The notes beneath the pieces are model-generated. The model ran no database searches. It saw nothing but the letters and a program-made list of their open reading frames with translations, and was not told the origin of the DNA. From Christensenella sp. UBA7703 (GTDB lineage Bacteria > Bacillota > Clostridia > Christensenellales > CAG-138), in the NCBI GenBank assembly GCA_002482505.1, contig DLGD01000038.1, forward strand, positions 18,859-82,858: a stretch of 64,000 nucleotides of DNA. The letters run 5' to 3'. This document shows, in pieces, positions 8,560-17,231 of the stretch (position 1 is its first letter; each line of letters starts with the position of its first letter). The position numbers were made by a program, and so were the translations under genes.

Positions 8560-9156
8560 TTACATCACCCCCGCAAACATATTTGAAAATCCGAGGAACG
8601 CGATGCTCATCAGCCCCGCAATGACCAGCGAGATCGGGAATCCTTTGAGCGGGGCAGCGATCTTCGCGCTCTCCAGCCGCTCGCGCACGCCAGCCATCAG
8701 CACGATTGCAACCAGAAAGCCCAGCGCGCCAAAGGTTCCGTTGAGAACGGAGTACAACAGATCGTAACCTTCTGTGATGTTGAGAATCGTCACGCCAAGC
8801 ACCGCGCAGTTGGTCGTGATCAGCGGCAGATAGATGCCCAGTGCGCTGTAGAGCGACGGCGCGGATTTTTTGAGGAACATCTCCACCACCTGCACCAGCG
8901 AGGCGATGACGAGGATGAACGCGATGGTGTTGAGATACGCCAGATTGAGCGGAATGAGCACATAGTAGTAGACAAAATAGGTAAACAGGCTCGCCAGCGC
9001 CATAACAAACGTCACCGCGAGACCCATGCCAAAGGCGGTCTCTACTTTGTTGGAAACGCCGAGGAACGGGCAGCAGCCTAAGAACCGCGAGAAGATGTAG
9101 TTATTCGTCAGCACGCAACTGAACATAAAGAGCAATACCTTCACGATTGGGTTCAT
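8560..9156 (-). CDS. rnfA: Rnf complex subunit A (membrane)
   Basis: 198-residue integral membrane subunit with six hydrophobic helices, homologous to RnfE and NqrE. N-terminal NNYIFSRFLGCCPFLGVSNK is diagnostic; in characterised complexes the conserved Cys here and its partner Cys in RnfE hold an iron-sulfur centre within the membrane. The start overlaps the rnfE stop by 4 bases (ATGA), so the two membrane subunits are translationally coupled. Confidence 0.97.
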   Translation of the reverse strand: MNPIVKVLLFMFSCVLTNNYIFSRFLGCCPFLGVSNKVETAFGMGLAVTFVMALASLFTYFVYYYVLIPLNLAYLNTIAFILVIASLVQVVEMFLKKSAPSLYSALGIYLPLITTNCAVLGVTILNITEGYDLLYSVLNGTFGALGFLVAIVLMAGVRERLESAKIAAPLKGFPISLVIAGLMSIAFLGFSNMFAGVM

Positions 9157-9782
9157 TCGCTCTTCGCCTCCTTCCCTTTATTCGCACGCATGCTCACGGC
9201 GTTGAAGAGCGCCAGCAGCAGGCCAAATACGATGAATCCGCCCGCCGGCAGAATCAGCAGCAGCATCGGCTGATAGCCCGCCCCGAACACCTGTGTGCCG
9301 AAGAGCGTGCCGTTGCCGAGCAGTTCGCGGATGCTACCGATGAGTGTGAGCGCGATGGTAAAGCCGATCCCCATGCCGATGCCGTCCATTGCGCTATGCA
9401 GTACGGGGTTTTTGCTTGCGAATGCTTCCGCGCGCGCAAGGATGATGCAGTTGACCACGATCAGCGGCAGGAAGATACCGAGGCTTTGGTAAAGCGCGGG
9501 CAGAAACGCGTTCATAAACATCTGCACCATGGTCACGAATGTGCAGATGACGATGATGAACGAAGGAATGCGAATCTTGTCCGGAATAAAGTTTCTCAGC
9601 ATTGAGATTACGATATTCGATCCCACGAGCACAAACGTTGCCGCGGCACCCATGCCGATTCCGTTGACCGCGCTCGTGGTGACCGCCATCGTGGGGCATG
9701 TGCCAAGCACGAGGCGGAAGGTCGGGTTCTCTGTAATGAGGCCGTTGAAGAATACGCTCTTGAGTGTTTGTTTGTGTTCCAT
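9153..9782 (-). CDS. rnfE: Rnf complex subunit E (membrane)
   Basis: 209-residue six-helix membrane subunit paired with RnfA. NPTFRLVLGTCPTMAVTTSA near the N-terminus carries the conserved Cys that mirrors the one in RnfA. The frame stays open upstream into rnfG, but the real start is the ATG at 9782: MEHKQTLKSVFFNGLITENP is the conserved beginning, and GGAGGG at the rnfG stop provides the ribosome site. The gap from rnfG is 5 bases. Confidence 0.97.
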   Translation of the reverse strand: MEHKQTLKSVFFNGLITENPTFRLVLGTCPTMAVTTSAVNGIGMGAAATFVLVGSNIVISMLRNFIPDKIRIPSFIIVICTFVTMVQMFMNAFLPALYQSLGIFLPLIVVNCIILARAEAFASKNPVLHSAMDGIGMGIGFTIALTLIGSIRELLGNGTLFGTQVFGAGYQPMLLLILPAGGFIVFGLLLALFNAVSMRANKGKEAKSE

Positions 9783-9787
9783 TTTTG

Positions 9788-10339
9788 TTATCCCTCCGTC
9801 GGCAGTTTGAGGCTGCCCAGCGCAAGCACCGCGTCGTCCACCGCATTGGTTGCCGCGCGGGATGTGATGGTTGCGGATGTGATGGCGTCCAGTTGGCCGC
9901 CGTCTTTGACAATCGCGATCGGCGACGCTTTGCCGATAAACTGCTCCGCAAACCACGGTTCCTTTGCGCGCGCGCCAAGGCCTGCGGTCTCCGCAAAGCT
10001 CGACCCGCCGATGGAAACACCTGTCACCGCACCATTTTGGTCGATCCCGACGGTGATCTCAATCTCTCCGCCGTATCCTTTGGTCACGATGGTTCCGGTC
10101 TTGCCGACGAGCGCACCCCCTGCGTCATAGCCTGCAAATGCGTCCTTCATGCCTTCCGGCGTGGTGGCTTCGGTAAACGCAGCCGCCGCGGGTAAAACTG
10201 CCTTACGCGCGGCTTGAGCCGCCTTGATCTGCTGCTCCTCAATTGCGCCCGCCGTGACCATATTGGTCAGCCCCAGCGCAAGCCCTGCAACAGCCGCGAG
10301 CAGAAAGAGTTTGAGTCCGAGAATGATAACCTTACGCAC
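9788..10339 (-). CDS. rnfG: Rnf complex subunit G (FMN-carrying)
   Basis: 183-residue subunit with one N-terminal membrane helix and an extracytoplasmic FMN-binding domain. DAITSATITSRA matches the D-x-x-[ST]-[GS]-A-T flavinylation motif, whose Thr receives FMN covalently from an ApbE-type transferase (no apbE gene is in this window). It passes electrons between RnfD and the membrane iron-sulfur site. The start overlaps the end of rnfD by 8 bases. Confidence 0.95.
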   Translation of the reverse strand: MRKVIILGLKLFLLAAVAGLALGLTNMVTAGAIEEQQIKAAQAARKAVLPAAAAFTEATTPEGMKDAFAGYDAGGALVGKTGTIVTKGYGGEIEITVGIDQNGAVTGVSIGGSSFAETAGLGARAKEPWFAEQFIGKASPIAIVKDGGQLDAITSATITSRAATNAVDDAVLALGSLKLPTEG

Positions 10340-11282
10340 GCGCCTTCACCTCCCCGTAGATTTTGCCGCGCGTCACACGGTCGATGAGCGGAGTGAGCAC
10401 GTTCATGATCAAGATCGCATAGGTCGTGCCTTCCGGATACCCGCCAAAGGCGCGTATCAGTGCGATAAGAAGCCCTGCGCCTGCGGCAAAGATCATCTGG
10501 CCTCCGTGCGTCATCGGGCTGGTGACATAATCCGTCGCCATAAATACCGCGCCAAAGAGCACGCTGCCCATCAGCACTCCCTGCAGCGGATCACCGCCGA
10601 AGAGCCAAGTAAACGCCATAAACGATGCGATCATGGTTACCGGGATATGCCAGGTGATCGTCCGGCGAATCAGAAGGTACGCAAGTCCCAACAGGATTGC
10701 AATCTTACTCACCTCGCCAATGCAACCGGGGATTCGCCCGATGAACATGTCCAGCGTAGACGGTAGTGCAGCGCCCGCAGCCTCTGCCGACTGGCCAAAC
10801 AGCGCGATCGGCGTCGCCCCCGAAAGCGCATCAAACGGGGTCACGTATGCGCCACCGCTCATCAAAGCAGGCCAACTGGCCAGCAGCACGGCACGCGCGG
10901 CGATTGCGGGATTGACGAAGTTATCGCCGATGCCGCCAAAGAGCTGCTTGACGAGCAAAATCGCAACCGCACTGCCGATGACGAGCATCCACCACGGCGC
11001 GGTCGATGGCATGTTGAGCGCGAGGATGATGCCCGTCACCACAGCGGAAAGGTCATTGATGGTGATCGGCTTCTTGAAGAGTACCTCCCAGAGGAACTCC
11101 ATTCCGACACAGCTCACCACGCAGATGAGAATCACGCGCGCAGCGCTCCATCCAAAGAGCCAGATGCCCGCGGCAACCGTCGGCATCAACGCCGCAACCA
11201 CATCCAGCATCAGCACCGCCGTGGTGTCCTTTGCGAAGATATGCGGGGCCAGAGATGCGGAGAATCGTTTCTTCGTTTCCAT
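10332..11282 (-). CDS. rnfD: Rnf complex subunit D (membrane, FMN-carrying)
   Basis: 316-residue polytopic membrane subunit related to NqrB. FDALSGATPIAL contains the covalent FMN attachment Thr (SGAT). The N-terminus (METKKRFSASLAPHIFAKDT) and the GGIGDNFVNPAIAAR segment are standard for the family. It lies 5 bases after rnfC and overlaps rnfG, so the operon is tightly packed. Confidence 0.96.
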   Translation of the reverse strand: METKKRFSASLAPHIFAKDTTAVLMLDVVAALMPTVAAGIWLFGWSAARVILICVVSCVGMEFLWEVLFKKPITINDLSAVVTGIILALNMPSTAPWWMLVIGSAVAILLVKQLFGGIGDNFVNPAIAARAVLLASWPALMSGGAYVTPFDALSGATPIALFGQSAEAAGAALPSTLDMFIGRIPGCIGEVSKIAILLGLAYLLIRRTITWHIPVTMIASFMAFTWLFGGDPLQGVLMGSVLFGAVFMATDYVTSPMTHGGQMIFAAGAGLLIALIRAFGGYPEGTTYAILIMNVLTPLIDRVTRGKIYGEVKARA

Positions 11283-11287
11283 GTGCT

Positions 11288-12604
11288 CTACCTCCTCGCC
11301 TTTGCGGCCAAATCTTCTCTCGCTGACTTAAAGCTGGAGGAAAGATACCGCCGCGCAGGACAAATAAAAGAGCACGCGCTGCAAAGCACGCAATCCATGA
11401 GCCCGTGCTGCTTTGCGCTTTCCGTATCGTGTTTGTCAAGGTCTGTGCGCATGAGATACGGATGCAGCCCGATCGGGCAAACGTGGACACAGCGCGCGCA
11501 TCGGATGCATGCGCTCTCCTCCACCGCTTTTGCCTGCATTTCGTCAAACACCACGATCCCGTTTGTGGCTTTCGTCGCGGTTACTTCCAGATCCGCAGCG
11601 CATAGCCCCGTCATGGGGCCGCCCGCGAAGACTTTGCTCGCGCCCTCGACCAGGCCGCCGCAGGCATTGATAGCATCCTCATAGCGCGTGCCAACGCGAA
11701 GCAGCAGGTTGCCCGGTTCCTTGACCCCGCAGGTTACGGTGGTCACACGCTCTACCAGCGGCTTACCCAGCGTGATTGCATCGTGAATCGCAGCCGCCGT
11801 GCTGACATTGAACACCAATGCACCCGCGTCTAGCGGCAGCTTGCCGCGCGGCACGTCGCGCCCCGTAACAACCTGAATCAGTTGCTTTTCCGAGCCTTGC
11901 GGATATTTTGTCTTGAGCGGGAGAATGCTGATTGCGTCTTCACCGGAGACGGCTTCGCGCATGCGCGCAATCGCATCCGGCTTGTTGGTTTCGATGGCGA
12001 TCACCCCGCGCGAAACGCCCGTTGCGCGGAGGATGAGCTTGAGCCCTGCGACGATTCGCGCGCTCTGCTCCAACATCATGCGATGATCGGCGGTGAGATA
12101 CGGTTCGCACTCCGCGCCGTTGAGGATGATCACGTCAGCATGCTTGCCTTCGGGGATGCTCATCTTCACATGTGTGGGAAAAGCCGCGCCTCCCATGCCG
12201 CAGATGCCCGCGTTCTTCACGGCGGCAATCAACTCTGCCGGGGTCGCGCTCGCCAAATCCAGCGGCTGAAGCTCCACCCACTCATCCGCATGGTCGTTGC
12301 GGATGCCGATACAAACCTCAGGCTTGCTTTTGAGCATCTGCCGTTCTTCCACAAACAGCACCTCGCCGGATACGCTTGCGTGAACGGGAAGGCCAAATCC
12401 GCCAACCGGGGTTGCGATGACCTCGCCCAACTGCACGTGCTGCCCTTTTGCCACGCATGGCTCGCTCGGTGCACCAAGATGCATACCGACGGGGATGACA
12501 ACCGTATCCACGGTAATCGCGCGGATGGGGTTTGCCTGCGTCAGCAGCTTTCCTTCGCCGATGTGGTGAAGGGGATGAACGCCGCCTCGAAACGTGTTCC
12601 TCAA
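11288..12604 (-). CDS. rnfC: Rnf complex subunit C (NADH-binding)
   Basis: 438-residue peripheral subunit homologous to NuoF/NqrA regions; it carries the NAD(H)-FMN site and two C-terminal 4Fe-4S clusters (CIRCARCVHVCP and CVLCSACSFICP). The glycine-rich nucleotide motif GICGMGGAAFPTHVK is clear. The start is a TTG at 12604 giving MRNTFRGGVHP, which matches the conserved RnfC beginning; AGGTGG (12616-12611) is 6 bases upstream. First gene of the operon, and it sets the clostridial order C-D-G-E-A-B. Confidence 0.96.
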   Translation of the reverse strand: MRNTFRGGVHPLHHIGEGKLLTQANPIRAITVDTVVIPVGMHLGAPSEPCVAKGQHVQLGEVIATPVGGFGLPVHASVSGEVLFVEERQMLKSKPEVCIGIRNDHADEWVELQPLDLASATPAELIAAVKNAGICGMGGAAFPTHVKMSIPEGKHADVIILNGAECEPYLTADHRMMLEQSARIVAGLKLILRATGVSRGVIAIETNKPDAIARMREAVSGEDAISILPLKTKYPQGSEKQLIQVVTGRDVPRGKLPLDAGALVFNVSTAAAIHDAITLGKPLVERVTTVTCGVKEPGNLLLRVGTRYEDAINACGGLVEGASKVFAGGPMTGLCAADLEVTATKATNGIVVFDEMQAKAVEESACIRCARCVHVCPIGLHPYLMRTDLDKHDTESAKQHGLMDCVLCSACSFICPARRYLSSSFKSAREDLAAKARR

Positions 12605-12886
12605 ATCGATCCACCTACCTTATTCATTGCTAGCGCAAGGAGAATGCGCCAAAATTATTTAAACCAGATTTTATATTGATGTGTGAAAAAAGAGAAAGCC
12701 GGACGGATTTGTCCATGCATTTATTCCAGTATACGAAACAAATCTGCAAAAGTACAGAATTAAGTAACATAACAATCTGACTTTAACTGATTCCTAAAAA
12801 CGCTTCAATACATCTGCCCGAAAGGCTTTCCGCCTACTTGAATCCAGAGTGGATTTGCAATAGAACACTCACTCGCTTCTATTTAC
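12605..12886 (-). other. AT-rich leader and promoter region of the rnf operon
   Basis: No gene seen. On the minus strand a TATACT (12733-12728) could be a -10 box, but only a poor -35 (TGTACT) lies 17 bases upstream. A small hairpin GCGCA/TGCGC (12633-12649) lies near the rnfC ribosome site. I see no known riboswitch here. Confidence 0.4.
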
Positions 12887-12914
12887 AGAAAAAGAACCGC
12901 CGAAATGGCGGTTC
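12887..12914 (-). terminator. Terminator of the amidase-like gene
   Basis: On the minus strand GAACCGCC (12914-12907) pairs with GGCGGTTC (12901-12894) around ATTTC, followed by TTTTTC. It lies 15 bases after the stop of the gene ending at 12929. Confidence 0.85.
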
Positions 12915-12928
12915 AAAAAATAATCCCG

Positions 12929-13804
12929 TTATTGGTTCACCCCAAGATATTTGAGGATACCATCGACGATTGCCTGCGCCATCGTCTTTTGAAACTCTGC
13001 GTCGTTGATCTTCTTGTCCTCGGCGGAGTTACTTATATGCCCTAGGAACAGGGTAAACACCGGCGCTTTGGTGTCGTTCAGGAAGGTTTCATCGCTCTTG
13101 TCGATGATGGACTTATCCTTTACCACCCGCAGCGGCAAGCCTGTCGCATCGATATATGCGCCGAGGACGGTGCTTGCGAGCTTATCGCATTCCGCCTTTT
13201 TGTCGTGTTTTTCCGGCACCCAGGCCATGGCTCCGCGCGTATCCGAAGATTTGACGGAGTTGCACTCAATGCGAATAGCGATCTCCACATTGCCCGCGTT
13301 GAGAATCTTCACACGCTCCGCTGCGGTCTTGTCGTCCTTCACGCTCGAGAGTGTGAACACAACCGTTGCGCCCTGCGCCTCCAACTTTTCTTTCACAAGA
13401 GTTGCCACCGCGAAGTTGAGGCGGTTTGCGTAGACCTTTGTGGAGGTGCCTTGAATCTTGGAGCTGTATCCGCGCGCAGGATCGAGGCCAATGATGCGCC
13501 CTTCAAGAGCACCGACAGGTTCCGGCGTCGGTGTTGGCGTTGCGCCCGGTTCCAGCGAGGGAGACGGCGTCGGCTGCATGGGGTCAACCGTTGGCGAAGG
13601 CGTCGCGGTGACGGGTGCTACCGTCGGTGTTGGAGAGGGAGTTGCATGCGCAACCTGATAACTCACAATAGCAGGCGAGATGATACCCGCAACCAACGCA
13701 TAGGTAATACCGGCGAGGAGGACAAGGATCATCGCGCACAGAATACCAAACGCAAGCGGGTTGTTGATGCGAAAAGTTCTCCTGCGCTTAACGATCTTTT
13801 TCAT
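12929..13804 (-). CDS. Amidase_3-fold protein lacking catalytic residues (putative pseudo-amidase)
   Basis: 291-residue protein: cytoplasmic basic head, one membrane helix (about 17-42), a Pro/Thr-rich linker (about 53-97), then an N-acetylmuramoyl-L-alanine-amidase-like domain (about 102-288). The fold is recognisable from IIGLDPARG, the R-x-x-x-L-N/A-G segment (AERVKILNAGNVEI) and the C-terminal FLGHISNSAEDKKINDAEFQ. The zinc and catalytic positions have changed: GHGG is ARGY (Arg111), the SIHAN His is Glu180, and the final catalytic Glu is Phe253. It is therefore probably a non-hydrolytic wall-binding or regulatory protein. The ATG at 13804 is preferred over the GTG three codons upstream because GAGGTGG is correctly spaced. 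Confidence 0.78.
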   Translation of the reverse strand: MKKIVKRRRTFRINNPLAFGILCAMILVLLAGITYALVAGIISPAIVSYQVAHATPSPTPTVAPVTATPSPTVDPMQPTPSPSLEPGATPTPTPEPVGALEGRIIGLDPARGYSSKIQGTSTKVYANRLNFAVATLVKEKLEAQGATVVFTLSSVKDDKTAAERVKILNAGNVEIAIRIECNSVKSSDTRGAMAWVPEKHDKKAECDKLASTVLGAYIDATGLPLRVVKDKSIIDKSDETFLNDTKAPVFTLFLGHISNSAEDKKINDAEFQKTMAQAIVDGILKYLGVNQ

Positions 13805-14126
13805 GTGCTCCACCTCAGTCGTGCTATCAAAGGTATTGTAACACGCTCTCTCTAAAAAGTACCATAGGTAAACGCAAGATTTTCAAATTTTCCACGTTTT
13901 TGTAAGAAAATATTCATGACTCCTTCAAGAAAGGGCCCATCCTCCCAACATGGTCCAAAGCCGCATGTACGGTTGTTTTTTATCATTTGGGCAATCCTTC
14001 TCTGTTGCGGTTTTCGTGTGTTTTGCGTTTGCGCGTTGTTGCAGCATCTTCACAATTCAAAAGGCTGCAAACTCCGCTTTTTGCGCAGGATGTACACACA
14101 AAATTTGTTTTTCAAGCGCGCAGGGG
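13805..14126. other. Intergenic region without a recognisable gene
   Basis: Divergent spacer between the amidase-like gene (minus) and the phospholipase-like gene (plus). A TACAAT at about 13838-13843 on the minus strand could be a -10 box without a good -35. The short frame at 13916-14140 has no ribosome site or protein-like composition, so I do not call it. Confidence 0.5.
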
Positions 14127-14155
14127 TTGAGGCGACCTGAAAATGCTTCTATAAT
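14127..14155 (+). promoter_or_regulatory. Promoter giving a predicted leaderless mRNA
   Basis: TTGAGG (14127-14132), 17-base spacer, TATAAT (14150-14155). The ATG at 14162 starts 7 bases after the -10 box; no ribosome-binding sequence precedes it. Confidence 0.7.
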
Positions 14156-14161
14156 AATGAT

Positions 14162-15034
14162 ATGCCATATAATTTTACACATGCGTTGGTTGGCCTCACC
14201 ACGCTGCAATACACAAACGAGGCAGTCGCCGCACTCGTGCGGGATTATCGAGGTGAGTTTTTGATCGGCACCATGGGCCCGGACCCGTACTTTGGGGACG
14301 CGATGCCAAAGCCGCTCTTTGCTCAAAGCAGGCTCGACCTCGCGGAAAAGCTGCATACGCTCGATGCGCGCGCTCTCTTTGCCGCGCTGTTTCCGCTGGC
14401 AGCGGGCAGCGCCCCGAAGCAGGCATATGTGCTTGGCTTCTTGTGCCATTTTTTGCTGGACACCAACGCGCACCCCTATATTGAGGCCCGCTTTTTCGGC
14501 AAGGCACATACGCCGGCGGAGATTCAGATCGACCTCATGATGACAAATCGGGTCGCGTTTCCCGGTGTCCCGGAAAAGCCACGTGTGTTTTATCAAACGT
14601 CGCATCTTGAGGAGCTGGACGAGCTCCACGCCCAATTGAGCCACGCACTGTTTACGACGGAGTCGCGCGGCGCGTTTGCGCGCGGGTTTCGCAAATGGAT
14701 CTTCGTCAATTCGCTCACATATGATCCAAACAATCGCAAATTCCGCTTCTTTGGCTCAATCGAGCGATTGTTTCGTAAGCCCGGCATAATCACGTCCTAC
14801 CTCGTCTCTCGCCATAGCGACCCGGATGATCGGTTGAATCAAAAAAACGCCGTCTGGCGTGCCCCCTGGGACGAAACGGCCACGCGTACGGAATCCTTCC
14901 CCGATCTGTTCACACACGCTTGTGCGGAAGCACCCGCGCTCATGAATGCGGCTCTTTCCGCTATGCAAGGGCAGGATAACGCAGAGGCTATCGCACGCAT
15001 TGGCGCACGGAGGATGGATGCAAGACCTGTTTAA
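14162..15034 (+). CDS. Zinc-dependent phospholipase C-like protein
   Basis: 290-residue protein of the zinc-dependent PLC / S1-P1 nuclease-like fold. His and Asp residues expected to bind metals appear in order: THALVG near the N-terminus, GTMGPDPYFGD, and GFLCHFLLDTNAHPYIE. There is no signal peptide, unlike secreted phospholipase C toxins, so this is the cytoplasmic family common in Clostridia with unknown substrate. It overlaps the next gene by 17 bases, implying a two-gene unit. The ATG coincides with the predicted transcription start. Confidence 0.85.
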   Translation: MPYNFTHALVGLTTLQYTNEAVAALVRDYRGEFLIGTMGPDPYFGDAMPKPLFAQSRLDLAEKLHTLDARALFAALFPLAAGSAPKQAYVLGFLCHFLLDTNAHPYIEARFFGKAHTPAEIQIDLMMTNRVAFPGVPEKPRVFYQTSHLEELDELHAQLSHALFTTESRGAFARGFRKWIFVNSLTYDPNNRKFRFFGSIERLFRKPGIITSYLVSRHSDPDDRLNQKNAVWRAPWDETATRTESFPDLFTHACAEAPALMNAALSAMQGQDNAEAIARIGARRMDARPV

Positions 15035-15542
15035 CCGCGTGGGCGGCTGTTGCTTTACCGGGCACAGGCCGGATGCGCTGCCTGCCTTTGGCAACGAAGA
15101 AGCAGAAGAGATGCAGGCGCTTTCCTATTTATTAATTCGCGCGGTGGATGCCGCGGTGGAAGACGGTGTGACGGAGTTTTATGTTGGCGGCGCGCAGGGG
15201 TTTGATACCCTCGCCGCCGAATGTGTCCTCCGCGCCAAGGAGCATCACCCTGCCCTGTCACTCCACCTCGCTCTGCCTGGACGCAACCAAACGAGCGGTT
15301 GGAACGCGCGGGACAAAACACGCTATCATGCAATTTTGGATGCGGCAAACGAGGTATGGTATGCGGCGGAACTCTGCTCGCCGGAGTCGATGCGCCGAAG
15401 GAATCGCTATCTGGTCGACCAGGCAGGGCGCTGCATCGCCTATCTGCGGCGCATGCGCGGCGGCACACTCTATACCGTTAACTATGCGCTCGATTCCGGC
15501 ATTCCGGTGGACAACCTCGCGGAGCGAATGATGGATCTCTAA
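15018..15542 (+). CDS. SLOG-domain protein, YpsA/DUF1273-like
   Basis: 174-residue Rossmann-like SLOG-superfamily protein. GGCCFTGHRPDALPAFG near the N-terminus is the YpsA-family signature, and FYVGGAQGFDTLAAE is the glycine-rich nucleotide or sugar-nucleotide site. Bacillus YpsA affects cell division, but a biochemical role is not established. The ATG at 15018 is chosen because GGAGGA (15009-15014) precedes it and the conserved block begins shortly after. It overlaps the upstream gene by 17 bases, so translation is probably coupled. Confidence 0.87.
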   Translation: MQDLFNRVGGCCFTGHRPDALPAFGNEEAEEMQALSYLLIRAVDAAVEDGVTEFYVGGAQGFDTLAAECVLRAKEHHPALSLHLALPGRNQTSGWNARDKTRYHAILDAANEVWYAAELCSPESMRRRNRYLVDQAGRCIAYLRRMRGGTLYTVNYALDSGIPVDNLAERMMDL

Positions 15543-15562
15543 CCCGTCATCACAACGAAGTC

Positions 15563-15594
15563 AGCACGCCAGGCAAACGGCGTGCTTTTATTTG
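15563..15594 (+). terminator. Intrinsic terminator
   Basis: AGCACGCC (15563-15570) pairs with GGCGTGCT (15579-15586), followed by TTTATTT. It lies just upstream of the MATE promoter. Confidence 0.85.
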
Positions 15595-15595
15595 C

Positions 15596-15624
15596 TTGCC
15601 AGTCTATTTTTTTCATGCTACAAT
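15596..15624 (+). promoter_or_regulatory. MATE exporter promoter
   Basis: TTGCCA (15596-15601), 17-base spacer, TACAAT (15619-15624). It rules out any start codon upstream of about 15631 for the MATE gene. Confidence 0.75.
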
Positions 15625-15645
15625 TCGTCTCACCATACCCCCCGC

Positions 15646-17082
15646 ATGCAAATAACGAGAGATGTTGGTGAAAACGAATTGATAGAATCAAACATAGCAA
15701 CTCCCACAAATCAACGTGCAAATAAGATGGCTGTTCAGCCGGAAGGCAAGTTGCTCTTTGGCATGGGTGCGCCGCTCGCGGTGTCCATGATGATTCAGGC
15801 TGTCTACAACATCGTCGACAGCATCTTCGTCTCCTATCTTGGCGAAAACGCACTGACGGCGGTTTCGCTCTCGTTTCCGATTTTTATGCTGATGATCTCC
15901 GTCGCGGTCGGCACCGGCGTTGGCATCAACTCGCTGATCTCGCGCCGCCTCGGCGCAAAGCGGCATGAGGAAGCGGAGCACGCGGCCGGCAACGGTTTTA
16001 CGCTGATGCTGATCTCCATGCTGGTTTTTGTGCTCTTTGGCATCTTCGGCACGCGGCCGTTTATGCGCGCGTATACGGCAAACCCGGAGACGCTGGAATA
16101 TGGCGTCACCTATCTTTCCATTATCATGACCTGCTCTGTCGGGCTGTTTATGCAGATTTATTGCGAACGCATCATGCAGTCCCAGGGACAGAACTTCTAC
16201 GTGATGCTGGTGCAGATTTCCGGTGCGGTGTTCAACATCATCTTTGACCCGATCCTGATCTTCGGGCTTCTGGGCTTTCCGAAGCTTGGCATGGCGGGCG
16301 CTGCAATCGCCACCGTCGGCGGGCAGATTCTCTCGATGCTGATCTCGTTTGTGCTGATCTTCAGCAAAAAGAACGAGGTACGGCTTCGCGCAAAGAACCT
16401 CCGTCTGAAAGGCCCTGTCGTAAAAGAAATCTACACGGTCGGAGCGCCGAGCATCATCCTGCAGGCACTGGGAACCGTGATGACGCTCGCGCTCAACGGC
16501 ATTCTCATCGCCTATACCGAAACGGCGGTTGCGGTGTTCGGGGTCTATTTCCGTGTGCAATCCATCGCCATGATGCCGCTGTTTGGCATGACCAACGCCG
16601 CGATGAGCATCATCGCCTTCAACTATGGCGCGCAGAATAGAAAACGTGTGATGCGCACCTGGCGGCTCGCACTGATTGCGGGCTTAGTGATGATGTTGGT
16701 CATGGTGGTGCTGATCATGCTGCTTCCGGATCAAATCCTCGGGTTGTTCCAGGCGACGGACGAGATGCTCCGCATCGGCAGAGCCGCGCTGACCATCATC
16801 CCCATCGGGCTCGTGCTGGCCCCCGTCAGCATCGTCTGCTCGGTGATGTTTCAGGCGGTCGGTAACGGTTCGTACAGTATGTATCTTTCGCTCGCCCGGC
16901 AGTTGCTGGTGCTCGTTCCGGCGGCTTGGCTGCTGTCTCGCATCTTTCACGAGGTCGCCGCCGTCTGGTGGGCTTTCCCAATTGCGGAGGTGGTTACCAT
17001 CGTCATCGCGCTTTTCATGTTTGCAAACATCTACAACACGCGAATCCGCACCATGCCGCCGGAGCCGCCGGCTCTTGCGTGA
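15646..17082 (+). CDS. MATE family efflux transporter
   Basis: About 478-residue, twelve-helix multidrug/toxin exporter driven by an ion gradient. N-terminal NKMAVQPEGKLLFGMGAPLA and QAVYNIVDSIFVSYLGENAL are the standard beginning of clostridial MATE proteins; the two six-helix halves are visible. The start is uncertain: the ATG at 15646 is the first after the promoter but lacks a ribosome site; an in-frame TTG at 15679 is possible; the ATG at 15727 would cut into the conserved N-terminus. Substrate unknown. It has its own promoter and terminator. Confidence 0.93.
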   Translation: MQITRDVGENELIESNIATPTNQRANKMAVQPEGKLLFGMGAPLAVSMMIQAVYNIVDSIFVSYLGENALTAVSLSFPIFMLMISVAVGTGVGINSLISRRLGAKRHEEAEHAAGNGFTLMLISMLVFVLFGIFGTRPFMRAYTANPETLEYGVTYLSIIMTCSVGLFMQIYCERIMQSQGQNFYVMLVQISGAVFNIIFDPILIFGLLGFPKLGMAGAAIATVGGQILSMLISFVLIFSKKNEVRLRAKNLRLKGPVVKEIYTVGAPSIILQALGTVMTLALNGILIAYTETAVAVFGVYFRVQSIAMMPLFGMTNAAMSIIAFNYGAQNRKRVMRTWRLALIAGLVMMLVMVVLIMLLPDQILGLFQATDEMLRIGRAALTIIPIGLVLAPVSIVCSVMFQAVGNGSYSMYLSLARQLLVLVPAAWLLSRIFHEVAAVWWAFPIAEVVTIVIALFMFANIYNTRIRTMPPEPPALA

Positions 17083-17096
17083 GATTCTTCGATCAA

Positions 17097-17124
17097 AGCA
17101 GGCGCTCACAACGCCTGTTTTTTT
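17097..17124 (+). terminator. Intrinsic terminator after the MATE gene
   Basis: CAGGCG (17099-17104) pairs with CGCCTG (17112-17117), followed by seven Ts. Confidence 0.88.
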
Positions 17125-17167
17125 ACGCTTGGGTTCGTATTTTGTTACGGCAAGACCGGCAAAGTTT

Positions 17168-17198
17168 TTGATTCAACGATTGCACAGCAGGCTATAAT
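17168..17198 (+). promoter_or_regulatory. Promoter of the dCMP deaminase/thyX operon
   Basis: A clear TATAAT (17193-17198) lies 33 bases before the start codon. The best -35 (TTGATT, 17168-17173) has a long 19-base spacer. Confidence 0.55.
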
Positions 17199-17231
17199 AT
17201 GCGAAAATAGCTCAAAAGGGGGATGAACCGC

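Noticed and set aside
12605..12886. Riboswitch in front of rnfC
   Set aside because: No aptamer consensus and no convincing terminator in the right orientation close to the start.
13916..14140. 74-codon plus-strand frame in the intergenic region
   Set aside because: No ribosome site, odd Cys/Leu-rich composition, and it runs into the promoter of the next gene.
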